NCBI RefSeq assembly: GCF_006517625.1
Contig: NZ_VHQI01000002.1
Coordinates: forward strand, 199,778 to 263,777
Source of the DNA: Mixta tenebrionis
GTDB taxonomy: Bacteria; Pseudomonadota; Gammaproteobacteria; Enterobacterales; Enterobacteriaceae
Reading direction: 5' to 3'
DNA length: 64,000 nucleotides
Made by a program: the position numbers and the translations under genes. Shown here in pieces: positions 56,794 to 64,000 of this stretch (its first letter is position 1; the number at the start of each line of letters is the position of its first letter). Below the pieces are notes generated by a model. The model had not been told where the DNA came from and did no database searches. It saw nothing but the letters and a program-made list of their open reading frames with translations.

Positions 56794-59700
56794 TTAGTGG
56801 TTTTCGGCCATGGCTTCCTGCAGCATCTGCGTAAGCATCTCTACGCCTACCGGGACTTTGTAAGCCGCGGACCAGCGTTTGCCGATGGCCTCATCCAGCA
56901 TTTGTTGGAGGATATTCTCAGCCTCTTTAATCAGCGCCTCATCCAGCCGACGCCCGATCAGCGCGTTTTCCAGCGGCGTCAGACGCTGCGGCTTGCTGAA
57001 CAGCGCGCCATCCACCAGCCGGCAGTAAATCAGCGAGCCGGCCTCGTCGAGCACAAACTGACCGGTAAAGCTCTGGCGGGTTATATTCAGCGCGTTGCGC
57101 CGTCCCAGCTGCAGATAGCGCTGCTGCAGGCGGCTGTTGCGGTAAGGCGGCGGCAGAATAATCGCGGTCAGCAGATCGCCCGGATTCAGCGCCGTGCGGT
57201 AGCCGCCGGTAATGAATTTGCTCAGCGGCATACGCTGGCTGGGCGCGTTGTGATGCTGAATTTCCACTTCGGCGTCGTAAATCACCAGCGGCGGCACCGA
57301 GTCGGCGCAGGGCGCGGCGTTAACGATATTACCGCCGATGGTGGCGCGGTTGCGCAGCTGCAAAGAGCCGATGGTATTACAGGCGGTGACCAGCAGCGGA
57401 TACATCTCCTGCACCGTGCTCTGCGCCGTAAGATCGCTGAAGCAGACGCCGGCGCCGATGCGCAAGCCGCCTTCCTGCGTCAGTTCGATGACCTTCAGCT
57501 CCGGCACGCTGGAGATATCCACCAGCGGCAGCGGGGCGCTGGCCAGACGCGCCTGCACCAGTACGTCGGTGCCGCCTGCGATGGGACGCGTGCTGCCGTC
57601 CGCCAGCATGGCGAGCGCTTCATTCAGCGAGGTGGCGCGCTGAACCTGAAGCGTATTCAGGCGCAGCACCTGTTTTTTCTCGCCGGATTCCAGCATGGCT
57701 TCACTCTGGCGCTCCGGTTTTTTCAGCGCATAGCCCAGTTTTACCTGTTCCAGCGTCATCGGAATCGCGTAGTTACGGCGGCCGATAGCGAAGCTGAGGG
57801 CGTTATTCAGCGCCGCAGCGCCAAGCTCCAGCACCGGCTCGCCCAGTACTTTGGCGCCGAACGGCCCGGCCTTATCGTGGTTTTCTACCGCCACGATATC
57901 GAGCGACGGCATATCTTTAATGGTCGGCATCAGGTAGGTATCGAAGTTCTCAGATTTTACTTCGCCCTGCTCAATATTGAACTCTTCCAGCATGCCGTAA
58001 CCGATCATCCCCTGCGCGATGCCGCCGCAGACCTGGCCTTCAAAGCCCACTTTGTTAATCACTTTGCCGACGTCATGCACCGCCGTAACGTGATTTACCT
58101 GAATTTTACCGGTACGGGTATCGACGGTGATATCGGCGATCTGGCAGCCGTAAACCCAGGTGAAATAGGGGCTGCCGGTGCCTTTTTCTTCATCCCAGTG
58201 AATATCCGGGGCGACGTGCCAGCCGTAGGCGGAAAGGTTAGCGCCGGTGGCTTTAGTGATGGTAACCGCCTGCTCAAAGGTAATGCGGTTATAGGGATGG
58301 CGGCGATTGAACACCTTGCCGTTTTCCCAAATCAGCTCTTCCGGATCGTTGATATCCAGCTGTTCGGTCAGGGCTTCGGTGATGCGCTGTTTCAGCACGT
58401 TAGCCGCGCTCAGAATCGCCTGGCCGCCCATCAGCGTACCGCGCGAAGCGACGGTAGAACCGCCGTCGGCGATCATCGCGGTGGCCGGTTCGGTGAAGCT
58501 GACCTGATCCAGACCGATGCCAAATGCCTCGGCGGCGATAAGCGACATCGTGGTTTGCAGGCCCTGGCCATTCTCAGAAACCGAGGTAGAAATGTTTACG
58601 CTGCCGTCGGCGTTGATCTGGATCAGCGCCGAGGAGGCGTCGAGGCCTTCAGCGCCCAGCGAGCAGCCGCGATGGCTGATGGCGAAACCGATACCGTGTT
58701 TCACCGGTCCGCCGGCGGCGTTCAGCTTCGCATAGTGTTCGCGTTTGGCGATAAATTCCGCCTTACCGATCGCTTTAAACAGCACCTCTTCGGCGGAGAC
58801 GGTATGGTCGGTCATCGGCTGCCCGGCGATGCTGATATCGTTCTGGCGCAGAATATTGCGCACGCGCAGCTCGACCGGCGACAGGCCCAGCGCTTCCGCC
58901 ACCTCATCCATCAGGCCTTCGTTGGCGAAAATAACCTGCGGCGCGCCGAAGCCGCGATAGGCGGAGGTGTAGTTGTTGTTGGTGTAGACCCCGGTAACGT
59001 CGATGCGCACGTTGGGAATATTGTAGGGGCCGGCCGCCTGCACCGAACTACGCCAGGTGACGAAGGCGGTCTGTCCGGCATAGCTGCCGCCGTCGGCCAG
59101 GATATCAATTTTAATCGCCTGAATGCGGGCGTCGTCATCCAGACCGATTTTGTACTTCATGGTATAAGGGTGGCGCTTGTAGCTTTCGCGCATCGACTGT
59201 TCGCGGTTATAGGTGAATTTCACTGGCCGCGAGGTCAGCCAGGTCATCAGCGCCGCACGGCAGGCGAGGTGATCGATGATGTCATCTTTCCCCCCGAAGG
59301 AGCCGCCGAGGATTGAGCGTTTAACGTTTACTTTTGACTGCGGCAGGCCAAGATAGCGCGCGACGAAGCCGCGCACGCGGTGCGCGTTCTGAATAGAACC
59401 GTAAACGGTAATAATCTGTTCGTTGGCGTCGTAGCAGGTGGTAATGGATTCCGGCTCGATATAGCCGTGCTCCTGAAAGCCCACCTCATATTCGCGTTCA
59501 AAAATATGCGTACAGTTGGCAAATCCGGCTTCGATATCGCCCTTTATGGTGTGATGGTGGACGATAACGTTATCTTTTCTGTCCTGATGAATAAGACGGG
59601 CGCCGGGACGCAGCGCTTCTGCCGGGGACGTAATCGGCTTACAGGGCTCGTAGGTGACCTTTATTTTCTCTGCGGCAATACAGGCTGCCTCATAGGTTTC

Positions 59701-60015
59701 TGCCGCCACGACGGCGATTACATCGCCGCTAAAGGCGATTTCCCGATCGATAATCGGTGGATAATCGGGCAGCACGACGCCGATGCGTTTCTCGCCGGGA
59801 ATATCTTCCCAGGTAGCGATACGCACGACGCCGGGGACTTTTTCGGCTTCGGAAAGATCGATATCTTTTATGTATCCAGCAGCAATATCGGAGTAACGGC
59901 AAACGCCGTAAAGCATATTTTTCAGCTTCAGATCGTCGCCATAAATCGCCAGGCCTTTAACTTTCGCCAGGCCGTCGCTGCGCGGCACTTCACTGCCTAC
60001 TATGGTGGTTCCCAT
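56794..60015 (-). CDS. Xanthine dehydrogenase-type molybdenum subunit fused to FAD subunit
   Basis: 1073-residue fusion. Residues ~1-755 are the molybdopterin-binding subunit (GGSFGGKDD, AYRGFGAPQVIF, SENGQGLQTTM, catalytic Glu in VLGEPVLELG). After a charged linker, ~785-1073 form the FAD-binding subunit (RPIAGGTDVLVQARL, NRATIGGNIVNAAPCAD). Eukaryotic enzymes run FeS-FAD-Mo and E. coli keeps xdhA and xdhB or XdhD and YgfM apart, so this Mo-FAD order is unusual. It probably hydroxylates hypoxanthine/xanthine-type purines in the cytoplasm. Confidence 0.93.
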   Translation of the reverse strand: MGTTIVGSEVPRSDGLAKVKGLAIYGDDLKLKNMLYGVCRYSDIAAGYIKDIDLSEAEKVPGVVRIATWEDIPGEKRIGVVLPDYPPIIDREIAFSGDVIAVVAAETYEAACIAAEKIKVTYEPCKPITSPAEALRPGARLIHQDRKDNVIVHHHTIKGDIEAGFANCTHIFEREYEVGFQEHGYIEPESITTCYDANEQIITVYGSIQNAHRVRGFVARYLGLPQSKVNVKRSILGGSFGGKDDIIDHLACRAALMTWLTSRPVKFTYNREQSMRESYKRHPYTMKYKIGLDDDARIQAIKIDILADGGSYAGQTAFVTWRSSVQAAGPYNIPNVRIDVTGVYTNNNYTSAYRGFGAPQVIFANEGLMDEVAEALGLSPVELRVRNILRQNDISIAGQPMTDHTVSAEEVLFKAIGKAEFIAKREHYAKLNAAGGPVKHGIGFAISHRGCSLGAEGLDASSALIQINADGSVNISTSVSENGQGLQTTMSLIAAEAFGIGLDQVSFTEPATAMIADGGSTVASRGTLMGGQAILSAANVLKQRITEALTEQLDINDPEELIWENGKVFNRRHPYNRITFEQAVTITKATGANLSAYGWHVAPDIHWDEEKGTGSPYFTWVYGCQIADITVDTRTGKIQVNHVTAVHDVGKVINKVGFEGQVCGGIAQGMIGYGMLEEFNIEQGEVKSENFDTYLMPTIKDMPSLDIVAVENHDKAGPFGAKVLGEPVLELGAAALNNALSFAIGRRNYAIPMTLEQVKLGYALKKPERQSEAMLESGEKKQVLRLNTLQVQRATSLNEALAMLADGSTRPIAGGTDVLVQARLASAPLPLVDISSVPELKVIELTQEGGLRIGAGVCFSDLTAQSTVQEMYPLLVTACNTIGSLQLRNRATIGGNIVNAAPCADSVPPLVIYDAEVEIQHHNAPSQRMPLSKFITGGYRTALNPGDLLTAIILPPPYRNSRLQQRYLQLGRRNALNITRQSFTGQFVLDEAGSLIYCRLVDGALFSKPQRLTPLENALIGRRLDEALIKEAENILQQMLDEAIGKRWSAAYKVPVGVEMLTQMLQEAMAENH

Positions 60016-60073
60016 TGACTTGCTCTCCCTAGAAATGGAGTTCGGAGTGGCTCACACGAAATACCTTTCTCCA

Positions 60074-60089
60074 AGCAAGCGGTATGCCA
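60074..60089 (-). promoter_or_regulatory. Sigma-54 promoter of the xdh-mocA operon
   Basis: TGGCATACCGCTTGCT on the minus strand, exact GG-N10-GC with TTGCT at -12, 58 bases before the xdh ATG. Confidence 0.85.
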
Positions 60090-60187
60090 GGAAATAAAAA
60101 ACACCATATTGATGAAATAGAGTGTGAGGAATGACAAAAAGCGCGGTTAAAATGCAGAAATATGCTGAAAAATAAAGCAGAAAAATG

Positions 60188-60226
60188 ATTTTCACTATGA
60201 CGCACTTTTATCAAAGTGAGAAAATG
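60188..60226 (+). promoter_or_regulatory. Candidate YgeV enhancer dyad upstream of xdh
   Basis: ATTTTCACTATGA on the left faces TTATCAAAGTGAGAAAATG on the right, a nested dyad (inner CACTTT-TATC-AAAGTG). It lies ~99-137 bases upstream of the xdh sigma-54 promoter and shares TCAAAGTGAGAAAAT with the uacT region. Confidence 0.6.
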
Positions 60227-60435
60227 GGATGAGAAGAAATTGAGGGGTTGGCGGGGCATGGATGGCGGGAAATTTGAAATTCCTCACAAATTAGCACGCT
60301 CAGTTGCCAATTATGAAAAATGTGTATGTTTGCTGCATTAATAGCAGAGACACAAGATAACCAGAACATACCTCTTTCAGCGATGGCCTTTTTTGATCGC
60401 TGTTCGCAATGACGTGAAGATATAAAGGAAGCTAA

Positions 60436-62403
60436 ATGAATAATTTTATTGTAGCCGATATGCGGGAATGCATTGGTTGCCACGCTTGTGAAGTGGCCTG
60501 CGCCGTAGCGCATAACGACGATAGCTGGCCCGCCAGCCACAGCGAATTTATCCCACGCATTCGAGTCATATTTCGCGGCAATGAGAGCATTGCCACTACC
60601 TGCCGCCACTGCAACGACGCCCCCTGCGTCGCCAGCTGCCCGGTTGCGGCGCTGAGCTTTGCCGATAATCAGGTCCGTCTGGAACAACATCTCTGTATTG
60701 GCTGTAAAAACTGCGTCGTCGCCTGCCCGTTCGGCGCGATCGATATGGTGCCGGTCGCCGACGGCAGTACCATGCTGGCGCAAAAATGCGATCTCTGTGA
60801 GCATCATCCATCAGGAGAGAATGCCTGCGTGGCGAACTGCCCCACTCAGGCGCTGCGCCTGATGGATGAAGAAACGCTTATCTCACTGCGTCGCGAGCGC
60901 CAGCAGGCGACCGCCACCGGCAACTACAGCGTCAACGTCAGCGGCCAGCGCAGCGCGCGCCTGCTGGACAAGCCGGTGCGCAAAGGCGCCGTCAAGCTGC
61001 CGGCGGAACAGCGTAAAACCAACTTTGACGAAATCTACCAGGGGCTGGACGAGCAGCAGGCGCATATGGAAAGCTCGCGCTGCCTCTATTGCGCCAGCAA
61101 GGCCTGGTGTAACTGGCGCTGCCCGCTGCACAACGCCATCCCCGACTTTATCGAGCTGGTGGAGCAGGGCAAAATCATCGAGGCGGCGGAGCTGTGCCAT
61201 CAGACCAGTACCCTGCCGGAGATCTGCGGCCGGGTTTGCCCGCAGGATCGGCTGTGCGAAGGCAACTGTACGCTGAAAGATCGCAGCGGCTCGGTCACTA
61301 TCGGCAACCTGGAGCGCTATATCACCGATACCGCCTTCCAGATGGGCTGGCGCCCGGAAGTTGGTGCGGTTGAACCGCGTCCGGAGCGGGTGGCGATAAT
61401 CGGCGCCGGGCCTGCCGGGCTGGGCTGCGCCGATATCCTGGCGCGCGCCGGGGTGAAGGTGGATGTGTTCGATCGCCACCCGGAAATCGGCGGCCTGCTC
61501 ACCTTCGGCATACCGCCGTTTAAGCTGGACAAACAGCTAATGAGCCAGCGTCGCGAAGTCTTCAGCCATATGGGCATCAATTTCCACCTTAACTGCGAAA
61601 TCGGCAAAGATAAGTCTTTCAGCGAGCTGATTAATGAATACGATGCGGTATTCCTCGGCGTCGGCACCTACAGCCTGATGAAGGCGGGCCTGGAGCATGA
61701 AACCGCGCCGGGCGCGACTCAGGCGCTGCCGTTCCTGATCGCCAGCACCCGCCGCGTGATGGGGCTGGAGGATGTGCCGGAGTATCCGTGGATCGACGTA
61801 AAAGGCAAACAGGTGGTGGTGCTCGGCGGCGGCGATACCGCGATGGACTGCGTGCGTACCGCGATTCGCCGTGAAGCGGCCAACGTCACCTGCGCCTATC
61901 GTCGCGATGAGGCGAGCATGCCCGGCTCGAAAAAAGAGGTAACCAACGCGCGTGAAGAGGGCGTGGAATTCCTGTTTAACGTCCAGCCGCAGTATATCGC
62001 CCTGAACAAAGCGGGCGAGGTCAGCGCTATTGGGCTGATCCGTACCCGCCTCGGCGAGCCGGGCAAAGATGGACGTCGACGCCCGCAGCCGATTGCCGGT
62101 TCTGAGTTTGAACTGGCTGCCGATGTATTAATCATGGCCTTCGGCTTCCAGCCGCACGCGATGCCGTGGCTGAGCGGTCACGGCGTTGATTTCGACGACT
62201 GGGGCCTGATCAAAACCGGCGGCAGCGGACGGCTGACGACCCAGACCAGCCACGACAAAGTTTTCGCCGGCGGCGATGCGGTACACGGCGCGGATCTGGT
62301 GGTCACGGCGATGGCGGCCGGACGTCAGGCGGCGCGCGATATGTTGACCCGGTTTGCAACAGCGCGCAGGCAGGTTAATAAGGCGCAAGCGGAGGCGCTA
62401 TGA
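60436..62403 (+). CDS. ygfT: YgfT/AegA-like Fe-S and GltD-type oxidoreductase
   Basis: 655-residue electron-transfer protein. The first ~170 residues are a four-cluster ferredoxin module (MRECIGCHACEVAC, CRHCNDAPCVASCP, LCIGCKNCVVACP, CDLCEHHPSGENACVANCP). A GltD-like part follows with CLYCASKAWCNWRCPLHNAIP, FAD motif IGAGPAGLGCADIL and NADPH motif LGGGDTAMDC. E. coli AegA and YgfT are of this length and type; AegA works with formate dehydrogenase H in urate degradation. AAGGAAGCTAA precedes the ATG. Its stop overlaps the ygfS-like start. Confidence 0.94.
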   Translation: MNNFIVADMRECIGCHACEVACAVAHNDDSWPASHSEFIPRIRVIFRGNESIATTCRHCNDAPCVASCPVAALSFADNQVRLEQHLCIGCKNCVVACPFGAIDMVPVADGSTMLAQKCDLCEHHPSGENACVANCPTQALRLMDEETLISLRRERQQATATGNYSVNVSGQRSARLLDKPVRKGAVKLPAEQRKTNFDEIYQGLDEQQAHMESSRCLYCASKAWCNWRCPLHNAIPDFIELVEQGKIIEAAELCHQTSTLPEICGRVCPQDRLCEGNCTLKDRSGSVTIGNLERYITDTAFQMGWRPEVGAVEPRPERVAIIGAGPAGLGCADILARAGVKVDVFDRHPEIGGLLTFGIPPFKLDKQLMSQRREVFSHMGINFHLNCEIGKDKSFSELINEYDAVFLGVGTYSLMKAGLEHETAPGATQALPFLIASTRRVMGLEDVPEYPWIDVKGKQVVVLGGGDTAMDCVRTAIRREAANVTCAYRRDEASMPGSKKEVTNAREEGVEFLFNVQPQYIALNKAGEVSAIGLIRTRLGEPGKDGRRRPQPIAGSEFELAADVLIMAFGFQPHAMPWLSGHGVDFDDWGLIKTGGSGRLTTQTSHDKVFAGGDAVHGADLVVTAMAAGRQAARDMLTRFATARRQVNKAQAEAL

Positions 62404-62900
62404 ACGAATTTATCCTTGCCGACGCCAATATGTGCATCGGCTGCCGTACCTGTGAAATCGCCTGTTCGCTGGCGCATTCGTCGCAGGCGACGCTGGATCA
62501 CGGCAACTTTTACCCGCGGCTGGTGGTTAACAAGCTCAGCGAGGTCAGCGTGCCGGTAATGTGCCACCAGTGCGATAACGCACCCTGCGTTTCCGTCTGC
62601 CCGACGGCGGCGCTGACGCGCGGCAAGCGCTCCGTCGAGGCGGATGCTTCGCGCTGCATCGGCTGTCTCAGCTGTATGGTGGCCTGTCCGTTCGGCGTGA
62701 TAAGCATCGAGTCGCCGCCGGCAACGGCGGGTTTTTCCATTATCAAATGCGATCTTTGCGCCAGCCGCGAGGCCGGGCCGGCCTGCGTTGAGGTGTGTCC
62801 CACCTTTGCGCTTAAAAAGACCCTGCCGGTCAAGCTGGATGAGCTGAAAACGCAGCGGCGGGAAAGCACCGCGTTTCAGCGTCCGGCAGGCAAGCGTTAA
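62400..62900 (+). CDS. ygfS: YgfS/HydN-like 4Fe-4S ferredoxin
   Basis: 166-residue polyferredoxin with four Cys motifs: MCIGCRTCEIACS, CHQCDNAPCVSVCP, CIGCLSCMVACPFG and CDLCASREAGPACVEVCP. Related proteins (HydN, YgfS) are electron-transfer subunits associated with formate dehydrogenase H. The ATG overlaps the preceding stop (ATGA). It likely passes formate-derived electrons to the YgfT/AegA-like flavoprotein. The E. coli order is reversed (ygfS then ygfT). Confidence 0.92.
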   Translation: MNEFILADANMCIGCRTCEIACSLAHSSQATLDHGNFYPRLVVNKLSEVSVPVMCHQCDNAPCVSVCPTAALTRGKRSVEADASRCIGCLSCMVACPFGVISIESPPATAGFSIIKCDLCASREAGPACVEVCPTFALKKTLPVKLDELKTQRRESTAFQRPAGKR

Positions 62901-63060
62901 TCCCTTCCTCTTCCACGCGTTCGCAGCGGGCCGCCTGTCGCGGCCTCGTTGTTCGCCTTACGAAAAAGCAAAGCTGACGCTACGGCTTATACTGATTCTC
63001 ACTGCGTGACAGGCGGTCCGCGCTGCGGCGGCCTGCGGTTTGCTGACGATGGAGAGAATC

Positions 63061-63612
63061 ATGACGCTGCGTACGGCGCTGCTGCTGCTGGGCGGACTGC
63101 CCTTTTTTGCCCCGGCCCATAACTTTGTTACCGGAGAGCGCGTGGCGCCGGTTGGCGTCGCCGAACGCGGCGAGCTGTTGCTGCATCAGGGCGAGCCGGT
63201 CTGGCGCAGCTGGAACAGCGCGCGGCTCAGCGGGACGCCCGGCGTGGTATTGCATATGGCGGGCCGCCTGTCGGCGAAATCTCTCAACGCTCCGCTTATC
63301 GACGCTATTCATCAGGCCGCTTTTCCTACCGATAAGCTGCATCTCACCACCATTGTTAATACCGACGACGCCATTCCCGGCAGCGCGCTGTTCGTGCGCC
63401 GCAGCCTGGAACAGAGCAAGCGGCAAAGCCCTGCGGCACGCTTTGTGGTTGATGAACGCGGAGTCGTCAGCCGTGCCTGGCGGCTGGCGGCGGGCGGGTC
63501 CGCCGTGGTAGTGCTCGATCGGACAGGCAGGGTCTGTTTTGCGAAAGATGGCGCGCTAACGCCAGCGGAAGTGCAGCGGGTGATGCTGCTGCTGCGCCAG
63601 CTGGCGCCGTGA
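63061..63612 (+). CDS. ytfJ: YtfJ-family periplasmic protein
   Basis: 183-residue secreted protein resembling E. coli YtfJ. A signal peptide (LRTALLLLGGLPFFAPAHN) is followed by the family stretches AGRLSAKSLNAPLIDAIHQA, TTIVNTDDAIPGSALFVRRSLE and a C-terminal AVVVLDRTGRVCFAKDGALT, a thioredoxin-like fold without a CxxC. The frame starts at 63040, but the ATG at 63061 gives the right N-terminus. Function is not established. It is not part of the purine units. Confidence 0.9.
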   Translation: MTLRTALLLLGGLPFFAPAHNFVTGERVAPVGVAERGELLLHQGEPVWRSWNSARLSGTPGVVLHMAGRLSAKSLNAPLIDAIHQAAFPTDKLHLTTIVNTDDAIPGSALFVRRSLEQSKRQSPAARFVVDERGVVSRAWRLAAGGSAVVVLDRTGRVCFAKDGALTPAEVQRVMLLLRQLAP

Positions 63613-63845
63613 GATATGTTAAATCCATGTAAATAATGGTGTCGCGGCGGCGGCGCAAAAGGAAATTTCTGAATATTGCGCTACGCTTTGCAAATAGCAC
63701 AGGACAGAAAGGCGTGCGGACAAGCCGTTGTTCAGTCAGCAAAAGTTCTGCTCTGCTATCAACGTAATACAGTCATTGCGGCTTTCCCATCGCCGTCAGC
63801 ATGCGCTGCTGTATCTACAGCCACGACGAGGAACCAGGGGCAGTA

Positions 63846-64000
63846 ATGATCAATGCTAACGCCGATCGCGGCGTCAACCATGAAGATGAGCTGCGGGCGC
63901 TGCGCGAAGCGCTGCAAATTCGTCTGGAGCAGCTGCTGCCGCCGGGCGAGCAGCAGGATCTGGTTTACAGCGCCATGCGCGAAGGCACGCTGGCGGCAGG
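63846..64000 (+). CDS. crtE: Geranylgeranyl diphosphate synthase CrtE, partial (N-terminus)
   Basis: The first 51 residues of a polyprenyl synthase-like protein run off the right edge. ELRALREALQIRLEQLLPP and DLVYSAMREGTLAAG match the start of Pantoea-type CrtE, which makes GGPP for carotenoids. AGGGG lies 6 bases before the ATG. It suggests a yellow-pigmented Erwiniaceae host with a carotenoid cluster continuing to the right. Confidence 0.8.
   Translation, partial: MINANADRGVNHEDELRALREALQIRLEQLLPPGEQQDLVYSAMREGTLAA

Larger units (their letters stand above)
60016..60435. promoter_or_regulatory. Divergent control region between xdh and the ygfT/aegA-like gene
   Basis: 420 AT-rich bases with no gene. 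They contain the xdh sigma-54 promoter (60074-60089) and an enhancer-like dyad (60188-60226). For the plus-strand gene only weak candidates exist: TGGCGGGAAATTTGAA at 60263 lacks the -12 GC, and AGCACGCTCAGTTGCC near 60293 has N11 spacing. Confidence 0.65.

Noticed and set aside
56749-59316. Plus-strand open frame of 855 codons
   Set aside because: It lies opposite the xanthine dehydrogenase gene, whose motifs are unmistakable; the frame is a shadow of GC-rich codon use and has no family features.
60263-60309. Sigma-54 promoter for the ygfT/aegA-like gene
   Set aside because: Two candidates exist but one lacks the -12 GC and the other has N11 spacing, so neither was entered as a feature.

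Overview
The window looks like a chromosomal segment of an Erwiniaceae-type enterobacterium, most likely close to Pantoea or Mixta. The protein families are those of Enterobacterales, coding DNA is fairly GC-rich, and the right edge holds a YtfJ gene followed by the start of a CrtE-like gene, the usual first gene of Pantoea-type carotenoid clusters. The genus is inferred. No rRNA, tRNA, CRISPR array or intact insertion sequence was found.

Layout. (1) 1-7586: a minus-strand citrate lyase operon (citC, citD, citE, citF) headed by a PrpF/GalD-type isomerase, a YnfM-like MFS transporter and an FAH-family enzyme, with a divergent LysR gene. (2) 7587-8130: a decayed IS3-type transposase trace. (3) 8131-19250: a sugar or sugar-acid regulon. 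It has a LacI-family repressor, a minus-strand operon (FGGY kinase, FucI-like isomerase, MFS porter, enolase-superfamily dehydratase, SDR, DapA-family aldolase, GlcG-like protein) and a divergent MHS transporter. Three copies of one palindrome, GCTAAnTCGAnTTAGC, link the repressor, the operon and the transporter. (4) 19251-30502: an AT-richer accessory island with a frameshifted unknown gene pair, a nuclease-fold-like gene, a Type III restriction-modification system and a 1200-residue helicase-PLD fusion resembling type II Mokosh. (5) 30505-37624: a probable D-ornithine/D-lysine catabolic operon (DokD-like decarboxylase, permease, ornithine/alanine racemase-like enzyme, second permease) with a sigma-54 promoter and its own enhancer-binding protein.

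(6) 37753-62900: a large anaerobic purine/urate degradation cluster equivalent to the E. coli ygeV-ygfU region. It contains fdhF with an in-frame UGA selenocysteine codon, a 44-residue small ORF, uacT, ssnA, ygfK, an XdhC-type factor, carbamate kinase, hyuA/ygeZ, ygeY, dpaL/ygeX, ygeW, the activator ygeV, mocA, a 2Fe-2S subunit, an unusual fused Mo-FAD xanthine dehydrogenase, and ygfT/aegA-like plus ygfS-like electron-transfer proteins. Good sigma-54 promoters (GG-N10-GC) lie before uacT, ygfK, the XdhC-type gene, ygeW and xdh. Each region also holds a related element around TCAAAnTGAGAnAAAAT, proposed here as the YgeV enhancer.

How it fits together: hydroxylase and YgfK/AegA-type electron transfer, fed by formate through FdhH, would open the purine ring. 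HyuA, YgeY, DpaL, YgeW and carbamate kinase would then turn the products into ammonia, pyruvate, carbamoyl phosphate and ATP. (7) 62901-64000: ytfJ and the start of crtE.
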